23,569 nucleotides of DNA from Rhodoferax sp. (GTDB lineage: Bacteria; Pseudomonadota; Gammaproteobacteria; Burkholderiales; Burkholderiaceae_C): positions 1 to 23,569 of the forward strand of contig JAQTSL010000017.1 in the NCBI GenBank assembly GCA_028711355.1, given 5' to 3'. Of this stretch, positions 6,034 through 15,077 are shown in pieces. The notes beneath the pieces were generated by a model that was not told the DNA's origin, did not search any database, and saw only the letters and a list, made by a program, of their open reading frames with translations. Position numbers and translations under genes: made by a program. Each line of letters begins with the position of its first letter. Position 1 is the stretch's first letter.

Positions 6034-7635
6034 TTACAGATCAACGCCGGAGTAGGAACCGTTGACGGATTTGTTGCAGACCGGAAAGTCCGGCACGATG
6101 TTGTCGTGGATCAGCAGCTCCAGCGCCGGCCAGGTGGTCCACGATGGGTCGCGCGGGAAAAAACAGGCGATACGGCCAGCTTCGCCAAAGCGCACGTAGC
6201 TCAGTATTTCGCCACGCCATCCCTCTACCAACCCCAATCCCTCGGCGTTGGCAGCCGGGGCGCGCCAGGCCACGCTACACGCGCCGCCGGGCAGATCGTC
6301 CAGCAAGGAATCCAGCAAATCGAACGACACCGTCATTTCTTCCAGCCGCACCCGGGCGCGCGCGTTGACGTCGCCAAAATGATGCAGTGGGGTGGTCACC
6401 TCAAGCTGGTCGTAAGGTGGGTAGGGCGCGTCGCGGCGCACATCGACGTTGTGCCCACAGGCGCGTCCGACAAAACCCAGGCAGCCCAGAGCCCGGGCGT
6501 ACTCGGGCTTGAGGATGCCCGCGCCGCGCACCCGGTCGGCCACCGACGGCAGGCTGTTGATGATGCTCATCAGGCGCTGCACCTGCTCGCGCACTGCATC
6601 GGTCTGCACTCGCAGTGACGCCGCAAAGGGCTGTGCCAGATCACGCGCCACGCCGCCTGGCCTGATGCAGTCCATCATGAAACGGTGGCCAAAAACGTCA
6701 TTGGACATCCGCTGCCAGAGTTCGCGCAGGCGGCCAAACTGCATGGCGCCAAAGGCAAAGCCGATGTCGTTGAGCATGGCGCCCAGGTCGCCCAGGTGGT
6801 TGGCTACGCGTTCGCGTTCGCACATCAGCGCACGCAAAAAATAGGCTCGTGGCGGCAGTTCCAACTGGGCGGCGCGCTCCATTGCCTGGCAGGCAGCCCA
6901 GGTATGTGCCACGGTTGAGTCGCCCGAGACGCGCCCGGCCAGGCGTGCCAGAGCGGCGGCATCGCGTCCCTGGGCAATTTTTTCAACCCCTTTGTGGGTA
7001 TAGCCCAGGCGTTCTTCCAGCCGCAGCACGGTTTCGCCGACCGCCTGAAACCGGAAGTGACCGGGTTCGATGATGCCAGCGTGCACCGGCCCGACCGGTA
7101 TTTCATACACGCCACCGCCCTGCGCCAGCAAAAAGTTGTAGTGCTGGTCGGCCGGCGTTTGCGCCGGCGGTTGGCCTTGCACCGTAACGTCGCGCCGCAG
7201 TGGAAAATCTGCTTCGCCCCAGGCCTGGTGGCGACACCAACGGCGCTGATCCGGGTGGTCGTCAAACACAATGCCCAGCAGGTCGTGCACATGGCGTTCC
7301 AGCCGGTCGGCGCCAGCGTAGAACGGTGTGTGGGAAGCGATGTGCGGGCTGGCACCGGTTACTTGCGTGGTGGCGACCAGATAGGCTCCAGATTTTTCCA
7401 GACAGACGTGTATGCTGAAAGTGGGTATTTCATCAGGGTTGCTGCGCACGTCGTCGGCCCACAGCGCCACCCAGCGAAAGTCCAGCGCCTGCGCGCTTTG
7501 TGCCACCGTCTGCCACAGATCGGGCGCAACGCTGATACGCTGCGCCGGCAGCAGTGCGCTGGAGAGCTGACTGATCTGCGCACCGCAGGCCATTAGGTGG
7601 TTTAACAGAGGCGTCAGCATGGCGGGCACCGTCAT
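6034..7635 (-). CDS. hyfG: Ehr/Hyf-like large subunit (NuoC-NuoD fusion) lacking NiFe ligands, leftward copy
   Basis: The 533-aa protein is homologous to HyfG/HycE: an N-terminal 30-kDa NuoC-like domain (about 1-165), then a NuoD/NiFe-large-subunit domain beginning around VGPVHAGIIEPGHFRF (181-196). The first hydrogenase metal motif (R-V/I-C-G-x-C) reads RVSGDS at 235-240, so both cysteines are serine. The C-terminal end, VCNKSVNGSYSGVDL, has no Cys-x-x-Cys. A NiFe centre therefore cannot be bound in the usual way. This matches the Ehr class; the Mycobacterium tuberculosis HycE-like protein is, as I recall, similar. The start overlaps the hyfF stop by 4 nt (ATGA), implying translational coupling. 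The substrate is unknown, and a quinone-like or other redox site is possible. Confidence 0.93.
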   Translation of the reverse strand: MTVPAMLTPLLNHLMACGAQISQLSSALLPAQRISVAPDLWQTVAQSAQALDFRWVALWADDVRSNPDEIPTFSIHVCLEKSGAYLVATTQVTGASPHIASHTPFYAGADRLERHVHDLLGIVFDDHPDQRRWCRHQAWGEADFPLRRDVTVQGQPPAQTPADQHYNFLLAQGGGVYEIPVGPVHAGIIEPGHFRFQAVGETVLRLEERLGYTHKGVEKIAQGRDAAALARLAGRVSGDSTVAHTWAACQAMERAAQLELPPRAYFLRALMCERERVANHLGDLGAMLNDIGFAFGAMQFGRLRELWQRMSNDVFGHRFMMDCIRPGGVARDLAQPFAASLRVQTDAVREQVQRLMSIINSLPSVADRVRGAGILKPEYARALGCLGFVGRACGHNVDVRRDAPYPPYDQLEVTTPLHHFGDVNARARVRLEEMTVSFDLLDSLLDDLPGGACSVAWRAPAANAEGLGLVEGWRGEILSYVRFGEAGRIACFFPRDPSWTTWPALELLIHDNIVPDFPVCNKSVNGSYSGVDL

Positions 7636-9104
7636 AACAGTGCCTCCCCTGAAATCAGCAGTGTCGCCTGCTCAAACCAGCTTGATAAAAAGTTGGGGAT
7701 CATCAGGCCCAGCAACAGCACCAGTACCAAGTGCACGATCACCGGGATCATGTTGGCCTGCACCGGCTGCTGGCCCGGGGGCGGTTCGCCAAACACCATT
7801 TTCTGCATGTGCCGAAACAGGCCGGCAAAAGCAATACCAAAGCCGATCAGCAGCGGAATGGTCAGCCACGGCCAGGCCTTCATGGTTGCCATCAACAACA
7901 GAAATTCGCTGATGAAAACGCCAAACGGCGGGAAACCAGCGATTGAAACCACGCCCAGCAACAGCCCCCAGCCAATGGCCGGCTGGGAGCGGATCAGCCC
8001 GCGGATTTGGTCGATGCGCTGCGTTCCTGCCAGTTGACAGGCGTGACCCACGGTGACAAAGATGGCCGACTTGGTGAGCGAATGCACCGTCATGTGCAGC
8101 AGTGCGCCGTAGGTGGCCAAGGGACCACCCAGGCCAAAGCCAAAGGTGATCAGTCCCATGTGCTCGATCGACGAATAGCTGAACATCCGTTTGACGTCGT
8201 GCTGACGGTGCAAAAACAGCCCGGCCACGGTAAACGACAGCAGGCCAAAACCCATCATCAGATAGCCCGCCAAATGCGTGTGCAGCGACGCATCGACCAG
8301 CATCTTGACGCGCACCAGCGCGTACAGCGCGACGTTGAGTAGCAGACCTGAGAGCACCGCCGACATCGGTGTCGGGCCCTCTGAGTGCGCGTCGGGCAAC
8401 CAGTTGTGCAGCGGCACCAGGCCGACCTTGGTGCCGTAACCGACCAGCAAAAAGACAAACGCCAGCGTGATGACGGCCGGATCGAGCCCGCCACTGGCGC
8501 TGCTGTGCAGCACAGTCCACAGCAACGTGTCGTCACGGTCAGCGCCCAATTTGGCCTCGGCCGCAAAATAGATCAGCACGGTGCCAAACAGCGCCTGTGC
8601 GATGCCGACACCGCACAAAATAAAGTACTTCCAGGCCGCCTCAATCGCTTCAGGCGTGCGGTACAGCGACACCAGCAGCACGGTGGTCAGCGTGGCCATT
8701 TCCATTGCCACCCACAGCACGCCCAGATTGTTGGTGGACAGCGCCAGCAACATCGAAAACAGAAAACATTGGTACATCGAGTGGTACAGGCGCAGGCGCC
8801 GGTCGGTGACGCGCCCTTTTTCAACTTCGTGGCGCATATAGGGGCGCGAAAAGATTGACGTGGTCAGGCCGACAAACGCCGTCAGCACCACCAGATAAAC
8901 GTTGAAGGCGTCGATGTAAAACATTCGACCAGGCGACAGTTGCGGGCCGTGGCTGAACACGTCCAGCGCCATCGCCAGCGACGCCAGAAAGGTGACCAGG
9001 CCGATGCCGATGTTGATCCAGCCGGCTATGGGCCGATGCCCGAGGATGGCCAATATCAGCCCACCGGCCAGCGGCGTGATCAGTGTGGCTTCAAGCAGTG
9101 TCAT
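7632..9104 (-). CDS. hyfF: Ehr/Hyf-like antiporter-type membrane subunit F, leftward copy
   Basis: This inner-membrane proton-translocating subunit belongs to the NuoL/M/N-Mrp antiporter family. The 490-aa polytopic protein carries the proton antiporter domain. The expected charged residues are in place: Glu135 in LWVAMEMATLTTV, Lys226 in GYGTKVGLVPLHNWLPDAH, the SYSSIEHMGLI helix and the lysine of LTKSAIFVTVGHA. These support an intact proton path. The length is close to that of E. coli HyfF. ATGA overlaps link it to hyfE upstream and hyfG downstream. It is very similar to the rightward copy, with long identical runs such as FVGxTTSIFSRPYMR. Confidence 0.95.
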   Translation of the reverse strand: MTLLEATLITPLAGGLILAILGHRPIAGWINIGIGLVTFLASLAMALDVFSHGPQLSPGRMFYIDAFNVYLVVLTAFVGLTTSIFSRPYMRHEVEKGRVTDRRLRLYHSMYQCFLFSMLLALSTNNLGVLWVAMEMATLTTVLLVSLYRTPEAIEAAWKYFILCGVGIAQALFGTVLIYFAAEAKLGADRDDTLLWTVLHSSASGGLDPAVITLAFVFLLVGYGTKVGLVPLHNWLPDAHSEGPTPMSAVLSGLLLNVALYALVRVKMLVDASLHTHLAGYLMMGFGLLSFTVAGLFLHRQHDVKRMFSYSSIEHMGLITFGFGLGGPLATYGALLHMTVHSLTKSAIFVTVGHACQLAGTQRIDQIRGLIRSQPAIGWGLLLGVVSIAGFPPFGVFISEFLLLMATMKAWPWLTIPLLIGFGIAFAGLFRHMQKMVFGEPPPGQQPVQANMIPVIVHLVLVLLLGLMIPNFLSSWFEQATLLISGEALL

Positions 9105-9847
9105 GCATGCCCCCCTGTTGCGGGCGTACGCGCTTGAGCTGGCGCATTGGTCCGATCGTCAGGTGTGTCAGTTTCATTGGCTTCCGACAGGTGGTTGTAC
9201 TGACCCACATCGAGCGAGCCAAAGGAATCGCGCAAATGAAAGAAAAATACGCCAAACAGGATCGAAGCCACCAGAATGTCAAACGCGACGCCCAGTTCGA
9301 CGATCAGCGGCATACCGTAGGCCGATACCGACGCAGCAAAGAAAATGCCCGATTCCATCGACATGAAGCCGATCACCTGCGCCACCGCCGACTTGCGCAC
9401 GCACATCAGCAGCATGCCCAGCAGTTCGATGGCAATGCTCACCGCAATGATGTTGCGTGTGGCCAAACCAGACAGATGGATGATTGACTTGGCGACAAAG
9501 TAGCTGAAGATCACCAGCACCACGCCGCCGATCAGCAGCAGTGTGGGGTGCGCAATTTCTTCGGCGTTGTACTGCATTTCCAGCCGTACGCTCAGGCGGT
9601 ACAGCAGCCATGGGATGATCAACACCTTCAGGGTGAACGTCAGCAGCGCCGAAACATACAAGTCGGCGTGACCGGTCACCACCGCCACCAGTACCGTGGT
9701 GGTGGCCAGCAAAAAGCCTTGCCAGGCAAAGGTAAAAATCAGCGGCAACATGCGCGCCTGTGCCAGCATCAAAAACGACGTCAGCAGCGCCAGCGCGGCA
9801 AACAGGATGATGGCCTGGTTGAATAAGCCCAAATGGGCGAAATCCAT
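9101..9847 (-). CDS. hyfE: Ehr/Hyf-like membrane subunit E (HyfE/NuoK type), leftward copy
   Basis: This 248-aa integral membrane protein of the HyfE family contains a NuoK-like C-terminal half. Membrane glutamates are seen at E141 (AIELLGMLL), E165 (FMSMESGIF) and E184 (LIVELGVAFD). The last two are shared with the rightward copy; E141 is not. A hydrophilic tail of about 35 residues (from about LDVGQYNHL to the C-terminal His-Ala) is longer than in the rightward paralogue. The start codon directly abuts the hyfC stop (TAAATG), and the stop overlaps the hyfF start by 4 nt. It is expected to sit between the NuoH-like and antiporter-like subunits. Confidence 0.93.
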   Translation of the reverse strand: MDFAHLGLFNQAIILFAALALLTSFLMLAQARMLPLIFTFAWQGFLLATTTVLVAVVTGHADLYVSALLTFTLKVLIIPWLLYRLSVRLEMQYNAEEIAHPTLLLIGGVVLVIFSYFVAKSIIHLSGLATRNIIAVSIAIELLGMLLMCVRKSAVAQVIGFMSMESGIFFAASVSAYGMPLIVELGVAFDILVASILFGVFFFHLRDSFGSLDVGQYNHLSEANETDTPDDRTNAPAQARTPATGGHA

Positions 9848-10807
9848 TTAATTACCGCCTTCCAGCATCACGTGCGTCAGCATCCCCAGCACTGCCAGCA
9901 TGAAGGCAAAACCCAGAAACTGCGGCACCCGAAACAAGCGCATCTTGGCCATCACGGTTTCCCACACCACCAGCACGACCCCGATCAGCATCAGTTTGGC
10001 CGCTGCTGCCACCACGCCCGTAGCCAAGGCCGGCGCTGATAGCTCGTTGGCGATGCCCCACGGAAAAGAAAAGTCGATCAACAGCACGGCGTAAATCATC
10101 AGTTTGATCTGCGACGCCCATTCGATCAGCGCCAGGTGACGGCCACCGTACTCAAGGATCATGGCCTCGTGCAGCATCGTCAGCTCCAGGTGCGTGGTCG
10201 GGTTGTCCACCGGGATCCGGCTGGCCTCGGCCACTGCCACCATTGCCAGCGCCAGCAACGCAAACAAAAACGACGGACGCAACAGCAGCCCTTGTTGCAG
10301 GATGTAGCCGGTGGCGACCGACAGATTGGTAGTGTGCGCGGTCATCGAGAAAGTGAACACCACCATCAGCATGGCTGGCTCGGCCAACGCGGCCACCATC
10401 ATTTCACGCGAGGCACCCATGCCACCAAAGGCGGTGCCGATGTCGAGCCCTGCGAGCGCAGTGAAAAAGCGTGCCAGCGAGAAAAATCCGACCAGCACGA
10501 TCACGTCGGCAATCGCCGCCGTTGGCACCTGCACTACCGCCAGCGGCACCACCGTACAGGCCAGTACCATAGCGCCAAAAACGATATAGGGCGTGGCCCG
10601 GAACAGCCACGACGCGTTGTGCGCCACCACCATGTTTTTGCCAAACAGCTTGGCCAGGTCACGATAGGGCTGCCACAGCGACGGCGCGGCGCGGTTTTGC
10701 AAGTGGCACTTGACACGCTGCACCCAACCCGCCAGCAACGGTGCCGCCGTGATGAACGCCAGCGTCTGCGCCACGGCCAGGGCCCAGAACATCAACTCAC
10801 GATCCAT
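9848..10807 (-). CDS. hyfC: Ehr/Hyf-like NuoH-type membrane subunit C, leftward copy
   Basis: This 319-aa NuoH/HyfC-family protein forms the junction between the peripheral arm and the membrane pumps. Family motifs are ASREMMVAALAEP near 132-144, and RIPVDNPTTHLELTM followed by HEAMILEYGGRHLALIEW at about 197-230, with the acidic residues of the E-channel kept. The frame is open far upstream. The ATG at 10807 is chosen because it gives the family N-terminus (MDRELMFWALAVAQTL) and overlaps the end of hyfB by 16 nt. The fit with the rightward paralogue (316 aa) supports this start. Confidence 0.94.
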   Translation of the reverse strand: MDRELMFWALAVAQTLAFITAAPLLAGWVQRVKCHLQNRAAPSLWQPYRDLAKLFGKNMVVAHNASWLFRATPYIVFGAMVLACTVVPLAVVQVPTAAIADVIVLVGFFSLARFFTALAGLDIGTAFGGMGASREMMVAALAEPAMLMVVFTFSMTAHTTNLSVATGYILQQGLLLRPSFLFALLALAMVAVAEASRIPVDNPTTHLELTMLHEAMILEYGGRHLALIEWASQIKLMIYAVLLIDFSFPWGIANELSAPALATGVVAAAAKLMLIGVVLVVWETVMAKMRLFRVPQFLGFAFMLAVLGMLTHVMLEGGN

Positions 10808-12834
10808 AAAAACACCAGCAGCGTGACAAAAGAAAACTTCAGGTAGGTGTGAATGTTTCCGGTCTGGATGAAGCCGATGCGGTTGGCTGCCGCCAGCACC
10901 AGGCGGCCGATTGGCAGGTAGCAGGTCTGCCACGACCAGTCGTGCGCATGCACGCTGTAGTGCAGGCTGGTCACGCGTGGCAGCGGCCCGGCACTGGTGA
11001 GGGTGTCGATGTGTTCTTCGATCTGCCAGACACCGCGAAACACGCGCCGGATCGGCTGGCTGAACGCGCTGGAGGTGTATTGCATGCGGGGCGTCAAGCC
11101 ACCAAAACCACAGTCCCACGGGTCGCTGCGGCGCACCGGTGCGCTGCCGCGTTTCAGGAACAGGTAACCCGCGCCAAATACGATCACCAGCGCCAGCACG
11201 ACAAACGGTGCCGAGTACGAAGCCACCAGCGCCGACACCGGTGTCAGCCACAACCAGCCTTGCGCGCTGGCTGAGGGCAGCGCGTCATGCACCAGCATCT
11301 GGGTGATGGGGGCCATCAGCCCAATCACCGTGCTGGGGAATACGCCCAGCAAAAAGCACAGCAGCGCCAGCAGCCCCATGCCTGCGAGCATGCCCCTGGG
11401 GGCTTCGCGCGCCCGCGCGGCACGCCGACTGCGTGCCTTGCCCAGAAACGCCATGCCAAACGCCTTGACAAAGCACGCTGCCGCCAGGGCACCGGTCAGC
11501 GCCAGCAGCGCCGCAGCAAACGGGATGGTCGAGCGCAACACGCTGTTTTCCAGCGCGGGCGACTGCAAGGCGGTCTGGAACGTCAGCCACTCCGAGACGA
11601 AGCCGTTGAACGGCGGCAGTGCAGAGATCGCCACACAGCCCACCAGAAACAAAAACGCCGTCACTGGCATCCGGTGAATCAGGCCACCCATCTGGTCCAG
11701 GTCGTGCGCGTGGGTGCGGTACAGTACCGCACCGGCACCCAAAAACAGCAGTGCCTTAAAGAGCGCGTGATTCAGCGTGTGGTACAGCGCCGCCACCAAG
11801 CCCAGCGTGCCCAGCAGTTGGTGACCGGTGCCCAGAAAAATCATCGACATCCCCAGCCCCATCAGGATGATGCCTATGTTTTCGATCGAGTGATACGCCA
11901 GCAGACGCTTCAGGTCGTGCTGCATCAGCGCGTACAGCACGCCCAGCACCGACGACGCGGTACCGATGATCAGCACCGCCATGCCCCATTCCGATTGCAC
12001 GTCGCCAATCAGGTCGTAGGTGACGCGCACGATGCCGTAAATCCCCATCTTGATCATGGCGCCGCTCATCAGCGCCGACACGTGCGACGGTGCTACCGGG
12101 TGCGCCTCGGGTAGCCAGACGTGCAGTGGCACCATGCCGGATTTGGTGCCAAAGCCGATAAAGGTGCAGGCAAACGCAATGCTGGCCCACAGCGGGGACA
12201 ACTGTGCGGCGCGCATCTGGTCAAAGGTCAGACCGTTGCCGAACGCTGCCAGCACGCCAAACGACAACAAAATCACCAGCGCACCGATGTGCGCCAGCAA
12301 CAGGTACAAAAACGCAGCGTCACGGTTGGCGCTGTGCTGGTGCTGATAGACCACCAGAAAATAGCCTGCCAGCGACATCATCTCCCAGAAAATCATGAAC
12401 ACCAGTGCGTCGTCGGCCAACAGCAGCATCTGCATACCCAGCACGAACAGCGCGGTAAAAATGCCCAACGGCGGCAACGGCTGCGCGCCGGCCCCACGGG
12501 CAAATTCACGCGTGTAACTGGGGCCATAGAGCGACACCGCGATTACCAGCGTGCCCAGCAGGACCATGAAAAAGCCTGACAGCGGGTCCAGCCGCAGGTG
12601 CCAGGCCAGCCAGGGCAGGCCGACCTGCAGTTGCGCGGTTAGCGTGAGGTTGTCCAGCACCGCCCAGGCGCCGGAGCCAAAACTGGCGCATCCGGCCAGG
12701 AACAAGAAGAAAAACGAGCCGCGATGGAGGTAGTCAGGGTGGCGCTGCACCGCCGCTGCCGATACCGCCCCCGACAGCACACTACAGACAGCGCCCGCAC
12801 CGGCCAGCAACAATGCAGGGGCCAGTTCGTTCAC
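10792..12834 (-). CDS. hyfB: Ehr/Hyf-like antiporter-type membrane subunit B, leftward copy
   Basis: The 680-aa first gene of the leftward operon belongs to the HyfB/NuoL-type antiporter family, with a length close to E. coli HyfB. Key residues are Glu151 in FMIFWEMMSLAGYF, Lys231 in GFGTKSGMVPLHVWLPEAH, Lys262 in SGAMIKMGIYGIVR and the AYHSIENIGII helix. The HyfB-type C-terminus, DPWDCGFGGLTPRMQYTSSAFSQPIR, is present. The start codon is GTG at 12834, supported by GAGGT 8 nt upstream. It is predicted to pump protons across the inner membrane when driven by the peripheral G/I module. The rightward operon starts 218 bp away in the opposite direction with its own hyfB. Confidence 0.95.
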   Translation of the reverse strand: MNELAPALLLAGAGAVCSVLSGAVSAAAVQRHPDYLHRGSFFFLFLAGCASFGSGAWAVLDNLTLTAQLQVGLPWLAWHLRLDPLSGFFMVLLGTLVIAVSLYGPSYTREFARGAGAQPLPPLGIFTALFVLGMQMLLLADDALVFMIFWEMMSLAGYFLVVYQHQHSANRDAAFLYLLLAHIGALVILLSFGVLAAFGNGLTFDQMRAAQLSPLWASIAFACTFIGFGTKSGMVPLHVWLPEAHPVAPSHVSALMSGAMIKMGIYGIVRVTYDLIGDVQSEWGMAVLIIGTASSVLGVLYALMQHDLKRLLAYHSIENIGIILMGLGMSMIFLGTGHQLLGTLGLVAALYHTLNHALFKALLFLGAGAVLYRTHAHDLDQMGGLIHRMPVTAFLFLVGCVAISALPPFNGFVSEWLTFQTALQSPALENSVLRSTIPFAAALLALTGALAAACFVKAFGMAFLGKARSRRAARAREAPRGMLAGMGLLALLCFLLGVFPSTVIGLMAPITQMLVHDALPSASAQGWLWLTPVSALVASYSAPFVVLALVIVFGAGYLFLKRGSAPVRRSDPWDCGFGGLTPRMQYTSSAFSQPIRRVFRGVWQIEEHIDTLTSAGPLPRVTSLHYSVHAHDWSWQTCYLPIGRLVLAAANRIGFIQTGNIHTYLKFSFVTLLVFLWIVS

Positions 12835-13052
12835 AGTTCACACACCTCGATCCAGGACGGTCTGCACGATCGTCTTGCGCGCAAGGGTTTAACAAGAGGT
12901 TGAAGATGATTCATTGAGGCAGTCAACACCGACCCTGAATGCGCAGGCATATTAGCAGACGGTCGTGCCGACTCGGGGCGTGGTTTACCCGCGGCACCCG
13001 AGTGACGCGTGGTGTAACATCGTGCCCTCGCCGTCTTGCCAACCCCTTTTTG
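12835..13052. promoter_or_regulatory. Divergent control region between the two hyf-like operons
   Basis: This is the only non-coding space from which both six-gene operons can start. It contains two adjoining perfect palindromes, ACGATCGT (12866-12873) and CTTGCGCGCAAG (12874-12885), on the leftward side. On the rightward side lie two interlocking inverted repeats: GTGCCG 12965-12970 with CGGCAC 12992-12997, and ACTCGGG 12971-12977 with CCCGAGT 12997-13003. A TTGACT box with a weak -10 region exists on the minus strand, but I cannot define promoters with confidence and find no well-spaced sigma-54 site. The symmetric sites are candidate operators for a regulator that is not encoded in the window. 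Confidence 0.6.
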
Positions 13053-15077
13053 ATGAACAGTTTGACCCAACCCAGTAGCCTGATCCATGTGGATTGGGTG
13101 TTGCTGGTGGTACTGGCGTGGTTGGTGATTGGTGTTCTGGGCATCGTGGCGTTGCGGCGCTTTCGGTTTGTCGCGACGGTGCTGTTTCCGCTGGGCGCGG
13201 TTGTATCGATCGTCCTGATGGCGGTGGCACTCAGTGCGGCGTTTGCCAGTCCTGAGGTGGCAGTGCTGCCGCTGGGCTTGCCACAACTGCCTTTTCACCT
13301 GCGTCTGGACAGCTTGTCGGCATTCTTTCTGCTACTCATTGGTGGCGTGGCGGCCGGGGTTTCGACCTTTGCGGCCGGCTATTTTCGCCAGGGCGAGGGT
13401 ACGCCGCCGGGCCTGATGTGTCTGGAATACCACGTGTTCCTGGCCAGTCTGGCGCTGGTCGTCATGGCCGACGATGCGTACGTCTTTATGGTGGCGTGGG
13501 AGACCATGGCGATGTCGTCTTTTTTTCTGGTCATTGCCAACCACCGCATTCCCGCCATTCGCAACGCCGGTTATCTGTATCTGCTCGTGGCGCACGTCGG
13601 TGCACTCGCCATTTTGTTGTGTTTTGGCGTGTTGCAGGCCAATACCGGCGATTACACCTTTGCCAACATGCGCGCGCAGCATCTGTCGCCGTTTTGGGCT
13701 TCTACCGCGTTTGTGCTGGCGCTGTTTGGCTTTGGTGCCAAGGCTGGCGTGTTGCCGTTGCATGCCTGGCTACCTGAAGCACACCCGGCAGCACCGTCGC
13801 CAGTGTCGGCGCTGATGAGTGGCGTCATGCTCAAGGTTGCGCTCTACGGTGTTTTGCGCGTGTCATTTGACCTGTTGCAGACGCATATTTGGTGGTGGGG
13901 CGTGTTGTTGATGGCGGTAGGTCTGGCCACCGCCTTGTTTGGCGTGGTGTTTTCCACCGTGCAGGTTGAGATGAAGCGCTTGCTGGCGTATTCGTCGATT
14001 GAAAATATCGGTTTGATGTGCGCCGGCGTGGGTCTGGCTTTGCTGTTTTTCTCGTATGGGATGCATTCCTACGCTGCCTTGGCGCTGACGGCGGCTTGCT
14101 ATCACATGCTCAGCCACGCGTTCTTCAAGGCCTTGCTGTTTTGCAGCACTGGCGCGGTGATGCACGCGACCAGCGAGCGCAGTCTTGGCAAATTGGGTGG
14201 TTTGATGCGTTACATGCCCTGGGTTGCCTGGTCCACTTTGGTCGGTGCGTTGGCCTGCGCCGGGTTGCCACCGTTTGGCGGTTTTGTCGCCGAATGGTTG
14301 TTGTTGCAAAGTTTTCTGTTCACCACCGGGCTGCCCAGTTCGTTTCTGGACATGCTGGTGCCGGTGATGGCTGCGCTGATTGCGCTGATTGCGGCCTTGT
14401 CGGGTTACACCATGGTGAAGTATTTCGGTGTCATCTTTCTGGGCCAACCGCGTGAGGCCAAGCTCAGTACGGCACACGACGCTGGCATCTGGGAGAGGCT
14501 GGGCATGATCTGGCTGGTGCTGGGTTGTGTCATGCTGGGCCTGTTCCCCAATCAGGTGATTGCCATCATCGACCCTTTAACCCAGTCGCTGGTGCATGCC
14601 GGTTTGGCGCACACCGTGGCCGACAGCAGTTGGCTGCTGGTGCCGGTCAACATTGAGCGCGCCAGTTACGCGCCCTTCATTTTCCTGCTGGGCGTGCTGG
14701 CCAGCTTTGCTCTGGCATTTGTGCTGGTGCGCAAGCTCTACCACGGCCGCCTGCGCCGGGTGCCGCCGTGGGATTGCGGTTACCCGTTCCAGACCGCGCG
14801 TATGCAAGATACCGCCGAAGGTTTTGGCCAGCCGATCCGCCAGATATTTGAATTATTTTTCCGCTTCAAGCGTGAGCTGCCCAGTCCGTTTGATGAACAT
14901 CCGCATTACGCGGTCAAGGTGGAAGACCCCTTATGGTACTGGCTGTACTTGCCGGTGGCGCGCGTGGTCGAGCGGGTTTCCAACGTGGTCGGCCTGCTAC
15001 AGCAGGGGCGCATCGCGGTCTATCTGCTGTACAGCTTTGTCACGCTGATCGTCATGCTGCTGGTAGTCAAGCAATGA
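13053..15077 (+). CDS. hyfB: Ehr/Hyf-like antiporter-type membrane subunit B, rightward copy
   Basis: This 674-aa paralogue of the leftward HyfB has the same layout. It shows Glu150 in FMVAWETMAMSSFF, Lys230 in GFGAKAGVLPLHAWLPEAH, Lys261 in SGVMLKVALYGVLR, the AYSSIENIGLMC helix and the C-terminal PPWDCGYPFQTARMQDT. The frame opens upstream at 12939, but the intervening translation (MRRHISRRSC...) is Arg-rich and unlike the family. The ATG at 13053 is therefore used, although it lacks a clear ribosome site. It is predicted to act in proton translocation. The stop overlaps the hyfC start by 4 nt. Confidence 0.95.
   Translation: MNSLTQPSSLIHVDWVLLVVLAWLVIGVLGIVALRRFRFVATVLFPLGAVVSIVLMAVALSAAFASPEVAVLPLGLPQLPFHLRLDSLSAFFLLLIGGVAAGVSTFAAGYFRQGEGTPPGLMCLEYHVFLASLALVVMADDAYVFMVAWETMAMSSFFLVIANHRIPAIRNAGYLYLLVAHVGALAILLCFGVLQANTGDYTFANMRAQHLSPFWASTAFVLALFGFGAKAGVLPLHAWLPEAHPAAPSPVSALMSGVMLKVALYGVLRVSFDLLQTHIWWWGVLLMAVGLATALFGVVFSTVQVEMKRLLAYSSIENIGLMCAGVGLALLFFSYGMHSYAALALTAACYHMLSHAFFKALLFCSTGAVMHATSERSLGKLGGLMRYMPWVAWSTLVGALACAGLPPFGGFVAEWLLLQSFLFTTGLPSSFLDMLVPVMAALIALIAALSGYTMVKYFGVIFLGQPREAKLSTAHDAGIWERLGMIWLVLGCVMLGLFPNQVIAIIDPLTQSLVHAGLAHTVADSSWLLVPVNIERASYAPFIFLLGVLASFALAFVLVRKLYHGRLRRVPPWDCGYPFQTARMQDTAEGFGQPIRQIFELFFRFKRELPSPFDEHPHYAVKVEDPLWYWLYLPVARVVERVSNVVGLLQQGRIAVYLLYSFVTLIVMLLVVKQ

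Noticed and set aside
9848..11251. 467-aa frame covering leftward hyfC plus upstream sequence
   Set aside because: The first ~148 codons lie out of frame within hyfB and have no family similarity. The real start is at 10807.
12960..12975. Sigma-54 promoter (GG-N10-GC) in the divergent region
   Set aside because: On the minus strand the GG and GC elements are separated by 11 rather than 10 bases and the flanks match poorly.
12939..13052. N-terminal extension of the rightward hyfB to the ATG at 12939
   Set aside because: The added 38 residues are Arg-rich and unlike the family, and they would consume the divergent control region.
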